Shown here in pieces: positions 24,895 to 33,620 of a stretch of 64,000 bases of DNA. The notes below the pieces were generated by a model that saw only the letters and a list, made by a program, of their open reading frames with translations, had not been told where the DNA came from and did not search any database. Positions within the stretch are counted from its first letter, which is position 1, and every line of letters starts with the position of its first letter. Position numbers and translations under genes: made by a program. This stretch comes from Paenibacillus lycopersici. GTDB taxonomy: Bacteria > Bacillota > Bacilli > Paenibacillales > Paenibacillaceae. The stretch is from assembly GCF_010119935.1 (NCBI RefSeq), contig NZ_CP048209.1, positions 6,670,001 through 6,734,000 of the forward strand. The letters are read 5' to 3'.

Positions 24895-25401
24895 ATGCAG
24901 ATCAACAAAGGCGAGACTTTGTTCCGCCAAGGAGAATCCGGCCCGCTCTTCCACGTGCGCAGCGGCCTGCTCAAAATCATGCGCTTCCACGAGGACGGCA
25001 CGCCGCTGATCGTCAATATCATTACGCCGGGCGAAACCATCCCCCATCATTCGCTGATCAGCCCGAATCCGTATTTCGGCACGGCCGTCGCCTTGACCGC
25101 ATCGGACGTCGAAGCCGTCCCCGCGCCGGAGTGGTACCGGCAGCTGGAGGAAGATCCCGCGCGCTGCCGGGACATCGCGCTGCTGCTGCAGGACAAGCTG
25201 CGCATGATGCAGCAGCGCATCGACCAGCTCTCGCAAGTGACGCCCGCCGACAAGCTGCGCAAGCTGCAGGCGTGGTTCCGCCTCTACATCGGCGAAGCGC
25301 CGCTGACGGACGTGCTGACCCAGGACGAGATCGGCCAGCTGGTCGGCCTGCGGCGCGAGACCGTCAACCGGCTGCTGCGCGCGCAGCGGAGCGAGTGCTG
25401 A
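24895..25401 (+). CDS. Crp/Fnr-family transcriptional regulator (short)
   Basis: A 168-residue regulator with a cyclic-nucleotide-binding-like beta roll (INKGETLFRQGESGPLFHVRSGLLKIMRFHEDG) followed by the long dimerisation helix (LLLQDKLRMMQQRIDQLSQVTPADKLRKLQAWF) and a Crp-type HTH (LTQDEIGQLVGLRRETVNRLLR). It is about 50 residues shorter than typical Crp/Fnr because the beta roll begins almost at the first residue and the C-terminal wing is trimmed. It has only two cysteines and lacks the N-terminal Fnr iron-sulfur cluster. AAAGGAG lies 7 nt before the ATG. It sits next to hmp, whose promoter carries a Crp-type box, so control of nitric oxide defence is likely but inferred. Confidence 0.85.
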   Translation: MQINKGETLFRQGESGPLFHVRSGLLKIMRFHEDGTPLIVNIITPGETIPHHSLISPNPYFGTAVALTASDVEAVPAPEWYRQLEEDPARCRDIALLLQDKLRMMQQRIDQLSQVTPADKLRKLQAWFRLYIGEAPLTDVLTQDEIGQLVGLRRETVNRLLRAQRSEC

Positions 25402-25536
25402 CCGCCTCCTCGTCCGCCGAAGCCGGTGCGGCCTATGCGCCATGAGGCCGGCAGAGCCGGGCCGCCAGGGCGCGGACCGCTTGCGGGGCCGCCGGGCCGC
25501 CAGCGCTCAATCGCCAAGCGTTAATTTAAGTTGCCT

Positions 25537-26754
25537 CTAGTCCAGCGCTCCCGCCGGGCCGAAGAATTCGAACCGGATATCCGCCGCCGAGACGCCCCAA
25601 TCCTTGAGCGCCCGATTCACCGTCCGCATGAAAGGCTGCGGACCGCAGAAGTAGAAGCTCGCATCCGGCGTTCCGGCGACCTGCTTCAGCCAAGGCAGAT
25701 CGAGACGGCCCTCCTTGTGGCAGGCCCCCGCCGACCGGTCTTCGTCCGTCGGATCGGCATAGATCCAGTGGGCCGAGAAATTCGGCCGCTCGTTCACGAT
25801 GCGCTCGACCTCGCCGCGGAGCGCATGGACGCCGCCGTTCCTGGCGGCATGGATGAACGCGACTTTGCGGTTCGGCTGCTTCTCCGCCAGCACATGCAGC
25901 ATGCTGACGAGCGGCGTCAGACCGACGCCTCCGCTGATCAGCACGACTGGACGCTCATCCCGCGCATCCAGCGTGAAATCGCCTGCCGGCGCGGAAAGCT
26001 GCAGTACGCTGCCTTCCTCCGCTTGCTCGTGCAAGTACACCGATACCCGGCCCGCAGGCCGTCCCTCCGCCGCATCTTCCCGCTTCACCGAAATCCGGTA
26101 GTACGGTTCGCCCGGCGCTCCCGACAAGCTGTATTGCCGGATATGGGTATTCGCCTCGCCCGGAATTTCCAGCTTGACGCTGATGTACTGCCCAGGCTCG
26201 AACGCGGCGATCGGCTTGCCGTCCGCGGGCTCCAGGTAGAACGACGTAATGACTTCGCTCTCCCGCACTTTCCTCGCCACCCGGAACGGACGGTCGCCCG
26301 CCCAGCCGCCGCGCTGCGACTCGGCCGCCTGATACAGTTCCGCCTCCACCCCGATGAACGCATCCGCGATGATGCCGTACGCTTCCGCCCATGCGCCGAG
26401 GATTTCGTCCGTCGCGGCATCGCCCAGCACGTCCTTGATCGCGCCCAGCAAATGCTCGCCGACGATCGGATAATGCTCCGGCTTGACGCCAAGGCTGCGG
26501 TGCTTGTGCGCGATGCCGCGCACGACCGGCAGGATCGCGTCCAGCTTCTCGATGTGAATCGCCGCCGCGTAGACCGCGTTGGCCAGCGCCGTCTGTTGTC
26601 TGCCCTGCTTCTGATTGGCGTGGTTGAATATATTCAGCAATTCCGGATGGCTTTGGAACAGCCGCTCGTAGAACCGCTTCGTTATCGTCGTGCCGTGAAC
26701 CTCCAGCACCGGTACCGTGGATTTGATGATCGCGATCGCTTGTTGGCTTAACAT
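25537..26754 (-). CDS. hmp: flavohaemoglobin / nitric oxide dioxygenase
   Basis: A 405-residue three-domain protein of normal length. The globin domain has the distal pocket (TITKRFYERLFQSHPELLNIFNHANQKQGRQQ) and the proximal histidine in RGIAHKHRSLGVKPEHYPIVGEHLL. The FAD domain has RQYSLSGAP and the NAD domain has ISGGVGLTPLVSML and FYFCGPQPFM. Hmp oxidises NO to nitrate with O2 and NADH in the cytoplasm. The gene converges on the Crp/Fnr-type regulator and diverges from the globin-coupled sensor. A Crp-type site lies upstream of its -10 element. Confidence 0.96.
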   Translation of the reverse strand: MLSQQAIAIIKSTVPVLEVHGTTITKRFYERLFQSHPELLNIFNHANQKQGRQQTALANAVYAAAIHIEKLDAILPVVRGIAHKHRSLGVKPEHYPIVGEHLLGAIKDVLGDAATDEILGAWAEAYGIIADAFIGVEAELYQAAESQRGGWAGDRPFRVARKVRESEVITSFYLEPADGKPIAAFEPGQYISVKLEIPGEANTHIRQYSLSGAPGEPYYRISVKREDAAEGRPAGRVSVYLHEQAEEGSVLQLSAPAGDFTLDARDERPVVLISGGVGLTPLVSMLHVLAEKQPNRKVAFIHAARNGGVHALRGEVERIVNERPNFSAHWIYADPTDEDRSAGACHKEGRLDLPWLKQVAGTPDASFYFCGPQPFMRTVNRALKDWGVSAADIRFEFFGPAGALD

Positions 26755-26792
26755 AGGAACGCCCCGCTTTCTTCTTGCTTGGATTTGTCTTC

Positions 26793-26835
26793 ATTGTAAG
26801 CCGCCCCGCCGCTCCGTCATGTGATCGAGATCACT
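26793..26835 (-). promoter_or_regulatory. hmp promoter with Crp/Fnr-type box
   Basis: On the minus strand TACAAT (26798-26793) is a good -10, but the -35 (CATGAC) is poor. The palindrome TGTGATCGAGATCACT (26820-26835; TGTGA-N6-TCACT) is centred about 41.5 bp upstream of the start site predicted from that -10. This is the standard position for a class II Crp/Fnr activator that replaces a -35 contact. Confidence 0.7.
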
Positions 26836-27010
26836 TCGTTTGCGAATAAACGGTGACATTTGCCGGATTCGGCGCGCCGCCGGAGCGCAATGATGGCCAA
26901 TGTTATGAAAATCGACAGCAGACGACAGACAGGAAAAGGAAAATGAAGGTGTCTGTCGAAATGAATTAGCAAGCTTACTAACCTTACAGACCAGGGGAGA
27001 TTTCGCAGCC

Positions 27011-28009
27011 ATGATCCAAGTGAATGAGCAACGCAAGAAACAACTGCAGTATATCGGCATTACGGAGGAGGACCTGGCGTTCCTGAAGAGCATCCGGCCG
27101 ATGTTCGAACAGATTACGGACCAAGTCGTCGATCAGCTGTACGACCGGGTCATCGCCATTCCGGAGCTCAAGGCCATTATCGACAAGAACAGCACGCTCG
27201 AACGGCTCAAGGAAACGCAGCGCTGGTACTTCCTGTCCCTGGCAGACGGCAAGATCGACGAGGCCTTCATCGAACGCCGCATCGTGATCGGCAGCATCCA
27301 TTCCCGGATCGGCCTGACGACCGATTGGTATCTGGGCACGTACATGCTCTATCTGGAATCGGCCGTGCAGCAGTTCCAGCACATTGCTCCCGATTCGTGG
27401 ATGACGATCATTCTGGCGCTGTCCAAAATGTTCAACCTCGATTCGCAGCTCGTGCTCGAAGCGTACGAGAAGGACGAGAAAGACAAAATCCAGGCGCTCT
27501 CGGACGAGAAGCAGCATGCGCTGACGACGATCAGCCGCATCGTTCAGGAGCTCTCGGCCATGATGGTCGAGCTGAGCAGCAGCAGCCAGTCCGTCGCCGA
27601 TTCGGCCACCCATACGGCGGATATCCAGGACCAGGCGAACGTCAAGGTACGCGAGCTGCAAGCCAAGATCGGCGAGATCGACAGCATCGGCTCGCTCCTG
27701 CAGGAGATTTCCGACCAGAGCCAGCTGCTCGGCATCAACGCGGCGATCGAAGCGGCGCACGCGGCCGATCATGGTCGCGGCTTCGGCGTCGTCGCGAACG
27801 AAATCCGCAAGCTCGCCACCCATTCCAAGGAGTCCCTTGTCACCGTGCGGCAGAAGCTGCAGGAGATCACGAGCGTCATCGGCGAGGTCATGCGCGACGC
27901 CGAGCGCACGTCCACGCTGGCGCGCGACCAGGCGGCCAGCTCGCAGGAGCTGACGTCGTTCGTGAACATGATCGAGACGATTACGCTGGAATTGGAACGC
28001 ATTCAGTAA
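27011..28009 (+). CDS. globin-coupled sensor / HemAT-like haem aerotaxis transducer (short form)
   Basis: A 332-residue soluble sensor. The N-terminal protoglobin-like sensor domain (about 1-165) has the proximal histidine in IVIGSIHSRIGL (His97) and a tyrosine in QRWYF that matches the distal Tyr of HemAT. The C-terminal half is a shortened methyl-accepting signalling domain with LLGINAAIEAAHAADHGRGFGVVANEIRKLATHS at the hairpin tip. At 332 residues it lacks about 100 residues of the HemAT-type signalling bundle. It senses O2 or another gas (NO, CO) through haem. It diverges from hmp. GGGGAGA precedes the ATG. Confidence 0.9.
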   Translation: MIQVNEQRKKQLQYIGITEEDLAFLKSIRPMFEQITDQVVDQLYDRVIAIPELKAIIDKNSTLERLKETQRWYFLSLADGKIDEAFIERRIVIGSIHSRIGLTTDWYLGTYMLYLESAVQQFQHIAPDSWMTIILALSKMFNLDSQLVLEAYEKDEKDKIQALSDEKQHALTTISRIVQELSAMMVELSSSSQSVADSATHTADIQDQANVKVRELQAKIGEIDSIGSLLQEISDQSQLLGINAAIEAAHAADHGRGFGVVANEIRKLATHSKESLVTVRQKLQEITSVIGEVMRDAERTSTLARDQAASSQELTSFVNMIETITLELERIQ

Positions 28010-28190
28010 ACCTGCATGCGTGATCGCTGAACGCCAGCGGGAACGTGTCGCAGCCGGAAGGCTCCGTCTACTTCGATAAGCGCCCGGTCTGACCGGAACC
28101 GCCGTTCAACCGCCTCGGGTGGCGGCCGGGACGGCGATATCCTGCCGATAACGCGGCAACGGACGGTTTCCCTGCTCCCGCCGTTGTGAT

Positions 28191-28196
28191 ATAGTT
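28191..28196 (+). promoter_or_regulatory. -10 element of the thi operon
   Basis: TATAGT lies 24 bp before the TPP riboswitch, a suitable place for a promoter whose transcript begins with the aptamer. The -35 (TTTCCC, 17 bp upstream) is weak. Confidence 0.4.
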
Positions 28197-28219
28197 GAAA
28201 GTAATCGAATACCCGTATA

Positions 28220-28308
28220 TTCACTAGGGGAGTCTGATGACTGAGACGCGAAACCGATTCGCGGACCCTTGGAACCTGATCTGGGTGATGCCAGCGTAGG
28301 GAAGTGGA
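28220..28308 (+). ncRNA. TPP riboswitch (THI element)
   Basis: The conserved THI-box blocks are present in order: AGGGGAGTCTG, CTGAGACGCG, GACCCTTGGAACCTGATC, and GGGTGATGCCAGCGTAGGGA. The P1 stem closes with TTCACT and AGTGGA. It precedes the thiZXYMDE operon and a terminator, so TPP binding is expected to shut off transcription. Confidence 0.96.
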
Positions 28309-28350
28309 TGGATACCGTATGAAACGCCGCGATGCGTTCGATATACCGGA

Positions 28351-28388
28351 GCCCGTCCATCTTCCGCCGGAAGCTGGGGCGGGTTTTT
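28351..28388 (+). terminator. riboswitch-controlled intrinsic terminator
   Basis: GCCCGTCC pairs with GGGGCGGG and an inner CTTCC/GGAAG extends the stem, followed by TTTTT. The upstream GGATGGA (28305-28311) could pair with TCCATC in the terminator's left arm as an antiterminator when TPP is absent. It lies 35 bp before the thiZ start codon. Confidence 0.85.
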
Positions 28389-28422
28389 CGTTTGTTGTTT
28401 GTTGTCCGAAGGAGGTGCGCGC

Positions 28423-29205
28423 ATGGCGCCCGTATTATCGCTTCAAGACGCCGCGTTCGCTTTCGGCAACGGCCGCGACGGCGGCGCCCGCCTGTTCTCC
28501 GGCCTGTCGCTGAACGTACGCGAAGGCGAGTTCGTCTCCGTCATCGGCGCCAGCGGTTCCGGCAAGAGCACCCTGTTCAAGCTCATCGCCGGTCTGCTCG
28601 AGCCTATCCGCGGCGAAATCACGCTCTATGGCGAGCCCGCGCCCGAGCGACTGGGCAAGGTCGGCTATATGCCGCAGCGGGATCTGCTGCTGCCGTGGCG
28701 CACGGTGATGGACAACTGCCTGCTGCCGCTGGAGTTGACCAAGCAGGGACGGGCGGCGGACGGCGCCGCCGAAGTCCGGAAGCTGCTTCGGCTGTTCGGG
28801 CTCGAAGGCCGCGAGAACGCCTACCCGGCCGAGCTGTCCGGGGGCATGCGGCAGCGCGTCGCTTTTCTGCGCACGCTGATGACCGGGCGGCCGCTTCTCC
28901 TGCTCGACGAGCCGTTCGGCGCGCTCGACGCCATGACCAAGCGAGACCTGCACCGCTGGCTGCTCGGGCTGTGGGACGGCCTGGACAAGAGCGTCCTGTT
29001 CATCACGCACGATCTCGAGGAGGCCATCCTGCTGAGCGACCGCATCTACGTGATGCCGGCCGCCGGCAGCGGCGAACCGATGCGCGAGCTGCAGGTGCCG
29101 CTGCCGCGCCCGCGCGAGAGCGGCATGAAATACACGCCCGAGTGCGTCGCGCTCAGGCAGGAATTGGAGCAGCTCTTCGATGCGCAATCGCCAATCGCTC
29201 ATTAA
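28423..29205 (+). CDS. thiZ: thiamine-precursor ABC transporter ATP-binding protein
   Basis: A 260-residue ABC ATPase of the NitT/TauT-type class. Walker A is GASGSGKST, the signature is LSGGMRQRV, Walker B is LLLLDEPFGALD, and the switch histidine is in LFITHDLEEA. It is the first gene after the TPP riboswitch and overlaps the permease gene by 26 bp. With thiX and thiY it forms an importer for a pyrimidine thiamine precursor (formylaminopyrimidine in the characterised ThiXYZ system). AAGGAGGTG precedes the ATG. Confidence 0.88.
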   Translation: MAPVLSLQDAAFAFGNGRDGGARLFSGLSLNVREGEFVSVIGASGSGKSTLFKLIAGLLEPIRGEITLYGEPAPERLGKVGYMPQRDLLLPWRTVMDNCLLPLELTKQGRAADGAAEVRKLLRLFGLEGRENAYPAELSGGMRQRVAFLRTLMTGRPLLLLDEPFGALDAMTKRDLHRWLLGLWDGLDKSVLFITHDLEEAILLSDRIYVMPAAGSGEPMRELQVPLPRPRESGMKYTPECVALRQELEQLFDAQSPIAH

Positions 29206-29965
29206 TACGCTGATCGGACAATACGGGCTGTTCGTCCTGCTGCTCCTCGCCGTGCTCGGCGGCTGGGAATGCAGCGTCCGGCTCGGCTGGGTGCCGTTCT
29301 TCATTCTGCCCGCCCCCACGTCCGTCGCCCATGCGCTCGGCGAAGACGCAAGCCTGCTGTTCGGCCGGCATCTGGCCGCCACGGTGTCGGAATCCGCGCT
29401 CGGCTTCCTGCTGTCCGTCTGCGTCGGCACGCTGCTCGCGGTGCTGATGCATATGTACCGCACGCTGAACAAGGCGCTGTACCCGTTCGTCATCGTCAGC
29501 CAGACCGTTCCGCTCATCGCGCTGTCGCCGGTCTTCATCATGTGGTTCGGGTACACGATTTGGAGCAAGGTCGCCGTCGTCTTCCTGACCGCGTTCTTCC
29601 CGATCGTCGTCAGCACGTACGACGGGCTCGGCAAAGGCGACGCCGGCTACCGGGAGCTGCTGCAGACGATGGGCGCGAGCCGCTGGGCGATTTTCCGCAA
29701 GGTGCAGGTCCCGCTCGCGCTGCCGTCGTTCTTCTCCGGCCTCAAGCTGTCGGTCGTCTACAGCGTCGTCGGCGCGACGATCGGCGAGTGGCTCGGCGGC
29801 AGCGAAGGGCTCGGTTATTTCAGCCGCCGCATGTCGAGCAGCCTGAAGACGGACGCGATGTTCGCGTCGGTATTCCTGCTGTCCGCGCTCGGCGTCGTTT
29901 TCTTCCTGATTATCGCATTCATCGAACACCTAACGCTTCGAAAGAGAAGGACGGATTACTCATGA
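29180..29965 (+). CDS. thiX: thiamine-precursor ABC transporter permease
   Basis: A 261-residue membrane protein with about six helices (LIGQYGLFVLLLLAVLGGWE, VSESALGFLLSVCVGTLLAV and others). The EAA loop is visible as ELLQTMGASRWAIFRKVQVPLALPSFFSGLK. It belongs to the NitT/TauT permease class used by ThiX. The stop codon overlaps the ATG of thiY (ATGA), showing tight translational coupling. Its role is the membrane channel of the ThiXYZ importer. Confidence 0.87.
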   Translation: MRNRQSLINTLIGQYGLFVLLLLAVLGGWECSVRLGWVPFFILPAPTSVAHALGEDASLLFGRHLAATVSESALGFLLSVCVGTLLAVLMHMYRTLNKALYPFVIVSQTVPLIALSPVFIMWFGYTIWSKVAVVFLTAFFPIVVSTYDGLGKGDAGYRELLQTMGASRWAIFRKVQVPLALPSFFSGLKLSVVYSVVGATIGEWLGGSEGLGYFSRRMSSSLKTDAMFASVFLLSALGVVFFLIIAFIEHLTLRKRRTDYS

Positions 29966-31011
29966 CCAAGAAATCATTGTTTGCAGCCGTGCTTGCCGCT
30001 TCATTGTTCGCGCTCGGCGGCTGCGGTTCATCGAACCCGAACTCATCGGATGCCCCGAATTCGGCGGCGAACGCCGGCAGCGGCGGCAATGCCGCCGGCG
30101 AAGCGCCGCCGCAGAAAGTATCGCTCATGCTGGACTGGTATCCCAACGCGGTGCACTCGTTCCTGTACGCCGCGCAGGATCAGGGCTATTTCGCCAAGGA
30201 AGGGCTCGACGTCGACATCCAGATGCCTGCCGACACGAACGATGCGCTCAAGCTCGTCGCCGCCGGCAAAATCGATCTCGCGCTTACGTACCAGCCGCAG
30301 GTGCTGATGGCACGCGGCGAGAACATTCCCGTGAAGTCGATCGCCGCGATCGTACGCCATCCGCTCAACCACCTGATGGTGCCGGCGGACGGCGGCATCA
30401 GGTCGCCGAAGGATCTGGCCGGCAAAACGGTCGGCTTCTCCTCCATCCCGCTGTACGAGGCCATGGCCCGCACGATGATCAAGCAGGACGGCGGCGATCC
30501 GGACAAAGCGAGCATGGTCGATGTCGGCTACGACCTGATCCCGTCCATCGCGACGGGCAAAGTGGACGCCATCATCGGCGGATTCATCAACCATGAGCAG
30601 CTGCTCCTTGATAAAGAAGGCCATCCCGTCACGTCGCTCGATCCTGCCGCGTACGGCGTGCCGGACTACTACGAGCTCGTGCTGGCCGCAAGCGACGACG
30701 GACTGAAGGCGAAGCAGGACGTGTTCGCCAAATTCGTGGCCGCGGCCGCCGAAGGACAGCGGTACGTCGCGGATCATCCGGACGAAGCGCTGGCGGCGCT
30801 GCTCGCGCACGAAGACAAGAGCTCCCCGCTCGATGCCGACATCGAGAAGCAGAGCTTGCAAATTCTGCTGCCGCTGATGACGGACAAGGATCAGCCCTTC
30901 GGCTCGCAGGATCCCGCTTCCTGGGACCGCGTGAAGACGTGGCTGAGCGACAACAAGCTGCTGTCGTCCGACGTGAACGCCGGCGACGCGTATATGAACG
31001 TAACCGACTAA
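29962..31011 (+). CDS. thiY: thiamine-precursor ABC transporter substrate-binding lipoprotein
   Basis: A 349-residue lipoprotein of the NMT1/THI5-like fold. The signal peptide ends in lipobox LGGC with Cys21 as the lipidated residue, followed by an Asn/Ser/Gly/Ala-rich tether. The binding domain has [18 protein letters not shown], typical of THI5/ThiY proteins, and [20 protein letters not shown]. It captures the pyrimidine precursor outside the membrane and delivers it to ThiX. The ATG overlaps the thiX stop codon. thiM follows after 13 bp. Confidence 0.9.
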   Translation: MTKKSLFAAVLAASLFALGGCGSSNPNSSDAPNSAANAGSGGNAAGEAPPQKVSLMLDWYPNAVHSFLYAAQDQGYFAKEGLDVDIQMPADTNDALKLVAAGKIDLALTYQPQVLMARGENIPVKSIAAIVRHPLNHLMVPADGGIRSPKDLAGKTVGFSSIPLYEAMARTMIKQDGGDPDKASMVDVGYDLIPSIATGKVDAIIGGFINHEQLLLDKEGHPVTSLDPAAYGVPDYYELVLAASDDGLKAKQDVFAKFVAAAAEGQRYVADHPDEALAALLAHEDKSSPLDADIEKQSLQILLPLMTDKDQPFGSQDPASWDRVKTWLSDNKLLSSDVNAGDAYMNVTD

Positions 31012-31024
31012 GGAGGAATCATCC

Positions 31025-31825
31025 ATGTCTTATCTCGATCTTGTCCGCGCGCGCAATCCGCTCGTGCACAACATCACCAACTGGGTCGTGACGGGCTTCA
31101 CCGCCAACGGCCTGCTCGCCATGGGCGCTTCTCCGATCATGGCCTACGCCCATGAAGAAGTCGCGGATGTCGCGAAAATCTCCGGCGCCGTCCTGCTGAA
31201 CATGGGAACGCTGGACGCATCCGTCGTCCAATCCATCCTGCTGGCCGGCAAATCGGCGAACGCGCACGGCGTTCCGGTCGTCTTCGACCCCGTCGGCGCC
31301 GGCGCGACGCCGTACCGGACGGAAGCGGCGCAGCGAATCGTGCGCGAAGTGAAGCTGACCGCGCTGCGCGGCAACGTCGCCGAAGTGGCGAACGTCGTCG
31401 GCGAGAGCTGGTCGATCAAAGGCGTCGACGCCGGCGCGGGCGAAGGCGATGTCGCCGCGCTGGCCGTTCGTGCGGCGAAGAAGCTCGGCTGCCTCGTCGT
31501 GATCACCGGCAAAGACGACGTCGTCACGGACGGCGAGACGACGTTCGTCGTCAGCAACGGCCATCCGATCTTGACGCAGGTGACCGGCACCGGCTGCCTG
31601 CTCGGCTCGGTCGTCGGCGCTTTCCTGGCCGTGGCCGGAGATGCGGGGGCTCGTCTCGAAGCGGCCGCCGAAGCGCTTGCGTTCTACGGCGTCGCGGCGG
31701 AGCTCGCCTATGCGGCGACGGAAGGCCGGGGGCCCGGCAGCTTCCAGATCGAATTCCTGAACCAGCTCGCGCTGGTCACGCCGGACACGCTGAAGGCGAA
31801 AGCCGCGATCGCTAGACTGGCCTAA
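31025..31825 (+). CDS. thiM: hydroxyethylthiazole kinase
   Basis: A 266-residue kinase that phosphorylates 4-methyl-5-(2-hydroxyethyl)thiazole for thiamine salvage. Recognisable blocks are [48 protein letters not shown] and the anion-hole motif VTGTGCLLG with the catalytic cysteine. Length is normal. AAGGAGG lies before the ATG. Confidence 0.95.
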   Translation: MSYLDLVRARNPLVHNITNWVVTGFTANGLLAMGASPIMAYAHEEVADVAKISGAVLLNMGTLDASVVQSILLAGKSANAHGVPVVFDPVGAGATPYRTEAAQRIVREVKLTALRGNVAEVANVVGESWSIKGVDAGAGEGDVAALAVRAAKKLGCLVVITGKDDVVTDGETTFVVSNGHPILTQVTGTGCLLGSVVGAFLAVAGDAGARLEAAAEALAFYGVAAELAYAATEGRGPGSFQIEFLNQLALVTPDTLKAKAAIARLA

Positions 31826-31865
31826 TGTCTGCGCAGCGGCTGCGGAGAAGGAGGATTACCACAAC

Positions 31866-32690
31866 ATGACTATCATTCATAAAGCATTGACGATCGCGGG
31901 CTCCGACAGCGGCGGCGGCGCAGGCATCCAAGCCGACCTGAAGACGTTTCAGGAGCTCGGCGTGTACGGCATGTCCGCCCTGACCGCCGTCACCGCGCAG
32001 AACACGCTCGGCGTCCACGGCGTCTACCCGATGGAGCCCGCAGCCGTCGCCGCGCAGCTGGACGCGCTCGGCGCGGACCTGCAGCCCGACGCGGTGAAGA
32101 CCGGCATGCTGTTCAGCTCGGACATCATCCGCACGGTGGCGGAGAAGGTCGAGCGCTACGGATGGCGCAAGCTCGTCATCGATCCCGTCATGGTCGCCAA
32201 GGGCGGCTCGCAGCTGCTGCTGCGGGAAGCGGTCGATGCGCTTATCGCGCGGCTGCTGCCGCTCGCGCTCGTCACGACGCCGAACATTCCCGAAGCCGAA
32301 ATGCTGACGGGCATGCGGATCGCATCCATGCAGGAGCGGGAGCTTGCCGCCAAGCGGATCGTGGAGATGGGCTCGCGGTACGCGCTGATCAAAGGCGGCC
32401 ACGGCGCGCCCGAAGAGCCGATGGTCGATTTGCTCTACGACGGCAGATCGTTCGCCTACCTCGAAAGCAAGCGGGTCGATACCCGGCATACGCACGGGAC
32501 GGGCTGCACGTACTCCGCGGCGATCACCGCGGAGCTTGCCCGGGGCAAGACCGTCGCCGAAGCGATGCAGACGGCCAAGCAGTTCATTCAAGCGGCGATC
32601 GAGGACGGGCTCGGCATCGGCGGCGGACACGGGCCGACGAACCATTTTGCGTACCAGCGCAGACGGCGGGGTGAGCCGCATGTCCGATAA
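31866..32690 (+). CDS. thiD: hydroxymethylpyrimidine/phosphomethylpyrimidine kinase
   Basis: A 274-residue ribokinase-fold enzyme carrying out the two phosphorylations of HMP. Motifs are ALTIAGSDSGGGAGIQADLKTF at the N-terminus, VIDPVMVAKGG, and the anion-hole segment HTHGTGCTYSAAI. The C-terminus is basic (YQRRRRGEPHVR) and overlaps thiE by 11 bp. GGAGG lies 10 nt before the ATG. Confidence 0.95.
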   Translation: MTIIHKALTIAGSDSGGGAGIQADLKTFQELGVYGMSALTAVTAQNTLGVHGVYPMEPAAVAAQLDALGADLQPDAVKTGMLFSSDIIRTVAEKVERYGWRKLVIDPVMVAKGGSQLLLREAVDALIARLLPLALVTTPNIPEAEMLTGMRIASMQERELAAKRIVEMGSRYALIKGGHGAPEEPMVDLLYDGRSFAYLESKRVDTRHTHGTGCTYSAAITAELARGKTVAEAMQTAKQFIQAAIEDGLGIGGGHGPTNHFAYQRRRRGEPHVR

Positions 32691-33408
32691 CGATGACAGC
32701 CGCCGCAAGCAGGCGTATGGCGACCCTCGCGAGAGCCGCGAAGCCGCCATACGCCGCGCGATGCGCGTCTACCTGATCATGGGCAGTACGAACGTACCCG
32801 CCGGCATGGACCCGGCCGAGCTGCTGCGCGAGGCGATCGCCGGCGGCGTCACCTGCTTCCAGTTCCGCGAGAAAGGCGGCGGCGCGCTGGCCGGCGAAGC
32901 GAAGCTGGCGCTGGCGAAGCGGCTGCAAGCGGTCTGCCGGGAACACGGCATCCCGTTCATCGTCAACGACGACATCAGCCTGGCCGTCACGGTGAAAGCC
33001 GACGGTATCCATGTCGGCCAGGACGACGATCCCGCCGCCGCGATCCGGGCGCGGATCGGCCCGGGCGCCATCGTCGGCGTATCTGCGCATACGCCAGGCG
33101 AAGCGCGGCAGGCGCTGGCGGACGGCGCCGATTACTTGGGCATCGGGCCGATCTATCCGACCGGCTCGAAGCCCGACGCCAAAGCGCCGCAGGGCACGCG
33201 GCTGCTCGAGGAGCTGCGCGCGGCAGGCATCGGCGCGCCGCTTGTCGCCATCGGCGGCATCGCGCCGGACAATGCCGCGCCAATCATGGCGGCCGGAGCG
33301 GACGGCGTCTCCGTCATCTCGGCGATCACGCTCGCGCCGTCGGCGCGGGAGGCGGCACTGCAGCTCGCCGGCGCCACCGCCGAACCGCAGCAGCAGAGGC
33401 AGCAATAA
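32680..33408 (+). CDS. thiE: thiamine-phosphate synthase
   Basis: A 242-residue TIM-barrel enzyme that joins HMP-PP and thiazole phosphate into thiamine phosphate. Motifs are FQFREKGGG, VNDDISLAVTVKADGIHVGQDD, IVGVSAHTPGEA and DYLGIGPIYPTGSKPDA. The N-terminus has about 28 extra charged residues before YLIMGSTN, longer than most ThiE, and the start (ATG 32680 within thiD) has GGCGGGGTG before it. A start further inside (Met at 32761) is possible. A terminator follows. Confidence 0.93.
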   Translation: MSDNDDSRRKQAYGDPRESREAAIRRAMRVYLIMGSTNVPAGMDPAELLREAIAGGVTCFQFREKGGGALAGEAKLALAKRLQAVCREHGIPFIVNDDISLAVTVKADGIHVGQDDDPAAAIRARIGPGAIVGVSAHTPGEARQALADGADYLGIGPIYPTGSKPDAKAPQGTRLLEELRAAGIGAPLVAIGGIAPDNAAPIMAAGADGVSVISAITLAPSAREAALQLAGATAEPQQQRQQ

Positions 33409-33442
33409 CGCAGCCGGGCAAGCGCCCGCAGGCGCAGCGAAT

Positions 33443-33487
33443 AACGGCAGCCCATGGACCGCATACGTGTCCTGGGCTGCCGTTTTG
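33443..33487 (+). terminator. rho-independent terminator of the thi operon
   Basis: AACGGCAGCCCA and TGGGCTGCCGTT form a 12-bp stem closed by a longer loop, with T4 at the end of the right arm. It lies 34 nt after the thiE stop codon. Confidence 0.85.
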
Positions 33488-33620
33488 TGTTGTATGGCGG
33501 CGGCTTGCGCCTCCCGCATGCCTCCTGCCTTGCCTGCCAGGTATGCCTTACCCGCCTTGTCTGTCTTACCGCTTTGCTTGCATTACCTGCCCTGCCTGCC
33601 TTCTCCGCTCCAATATCCGC

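Noticed and set aside
29269-31011. ThiY starting inside thiX
   Set aside because: The frame is open upstream by chance; the lipoprotein signal peptide begins at the ATG at 29962, which overlaps the thiX stop.
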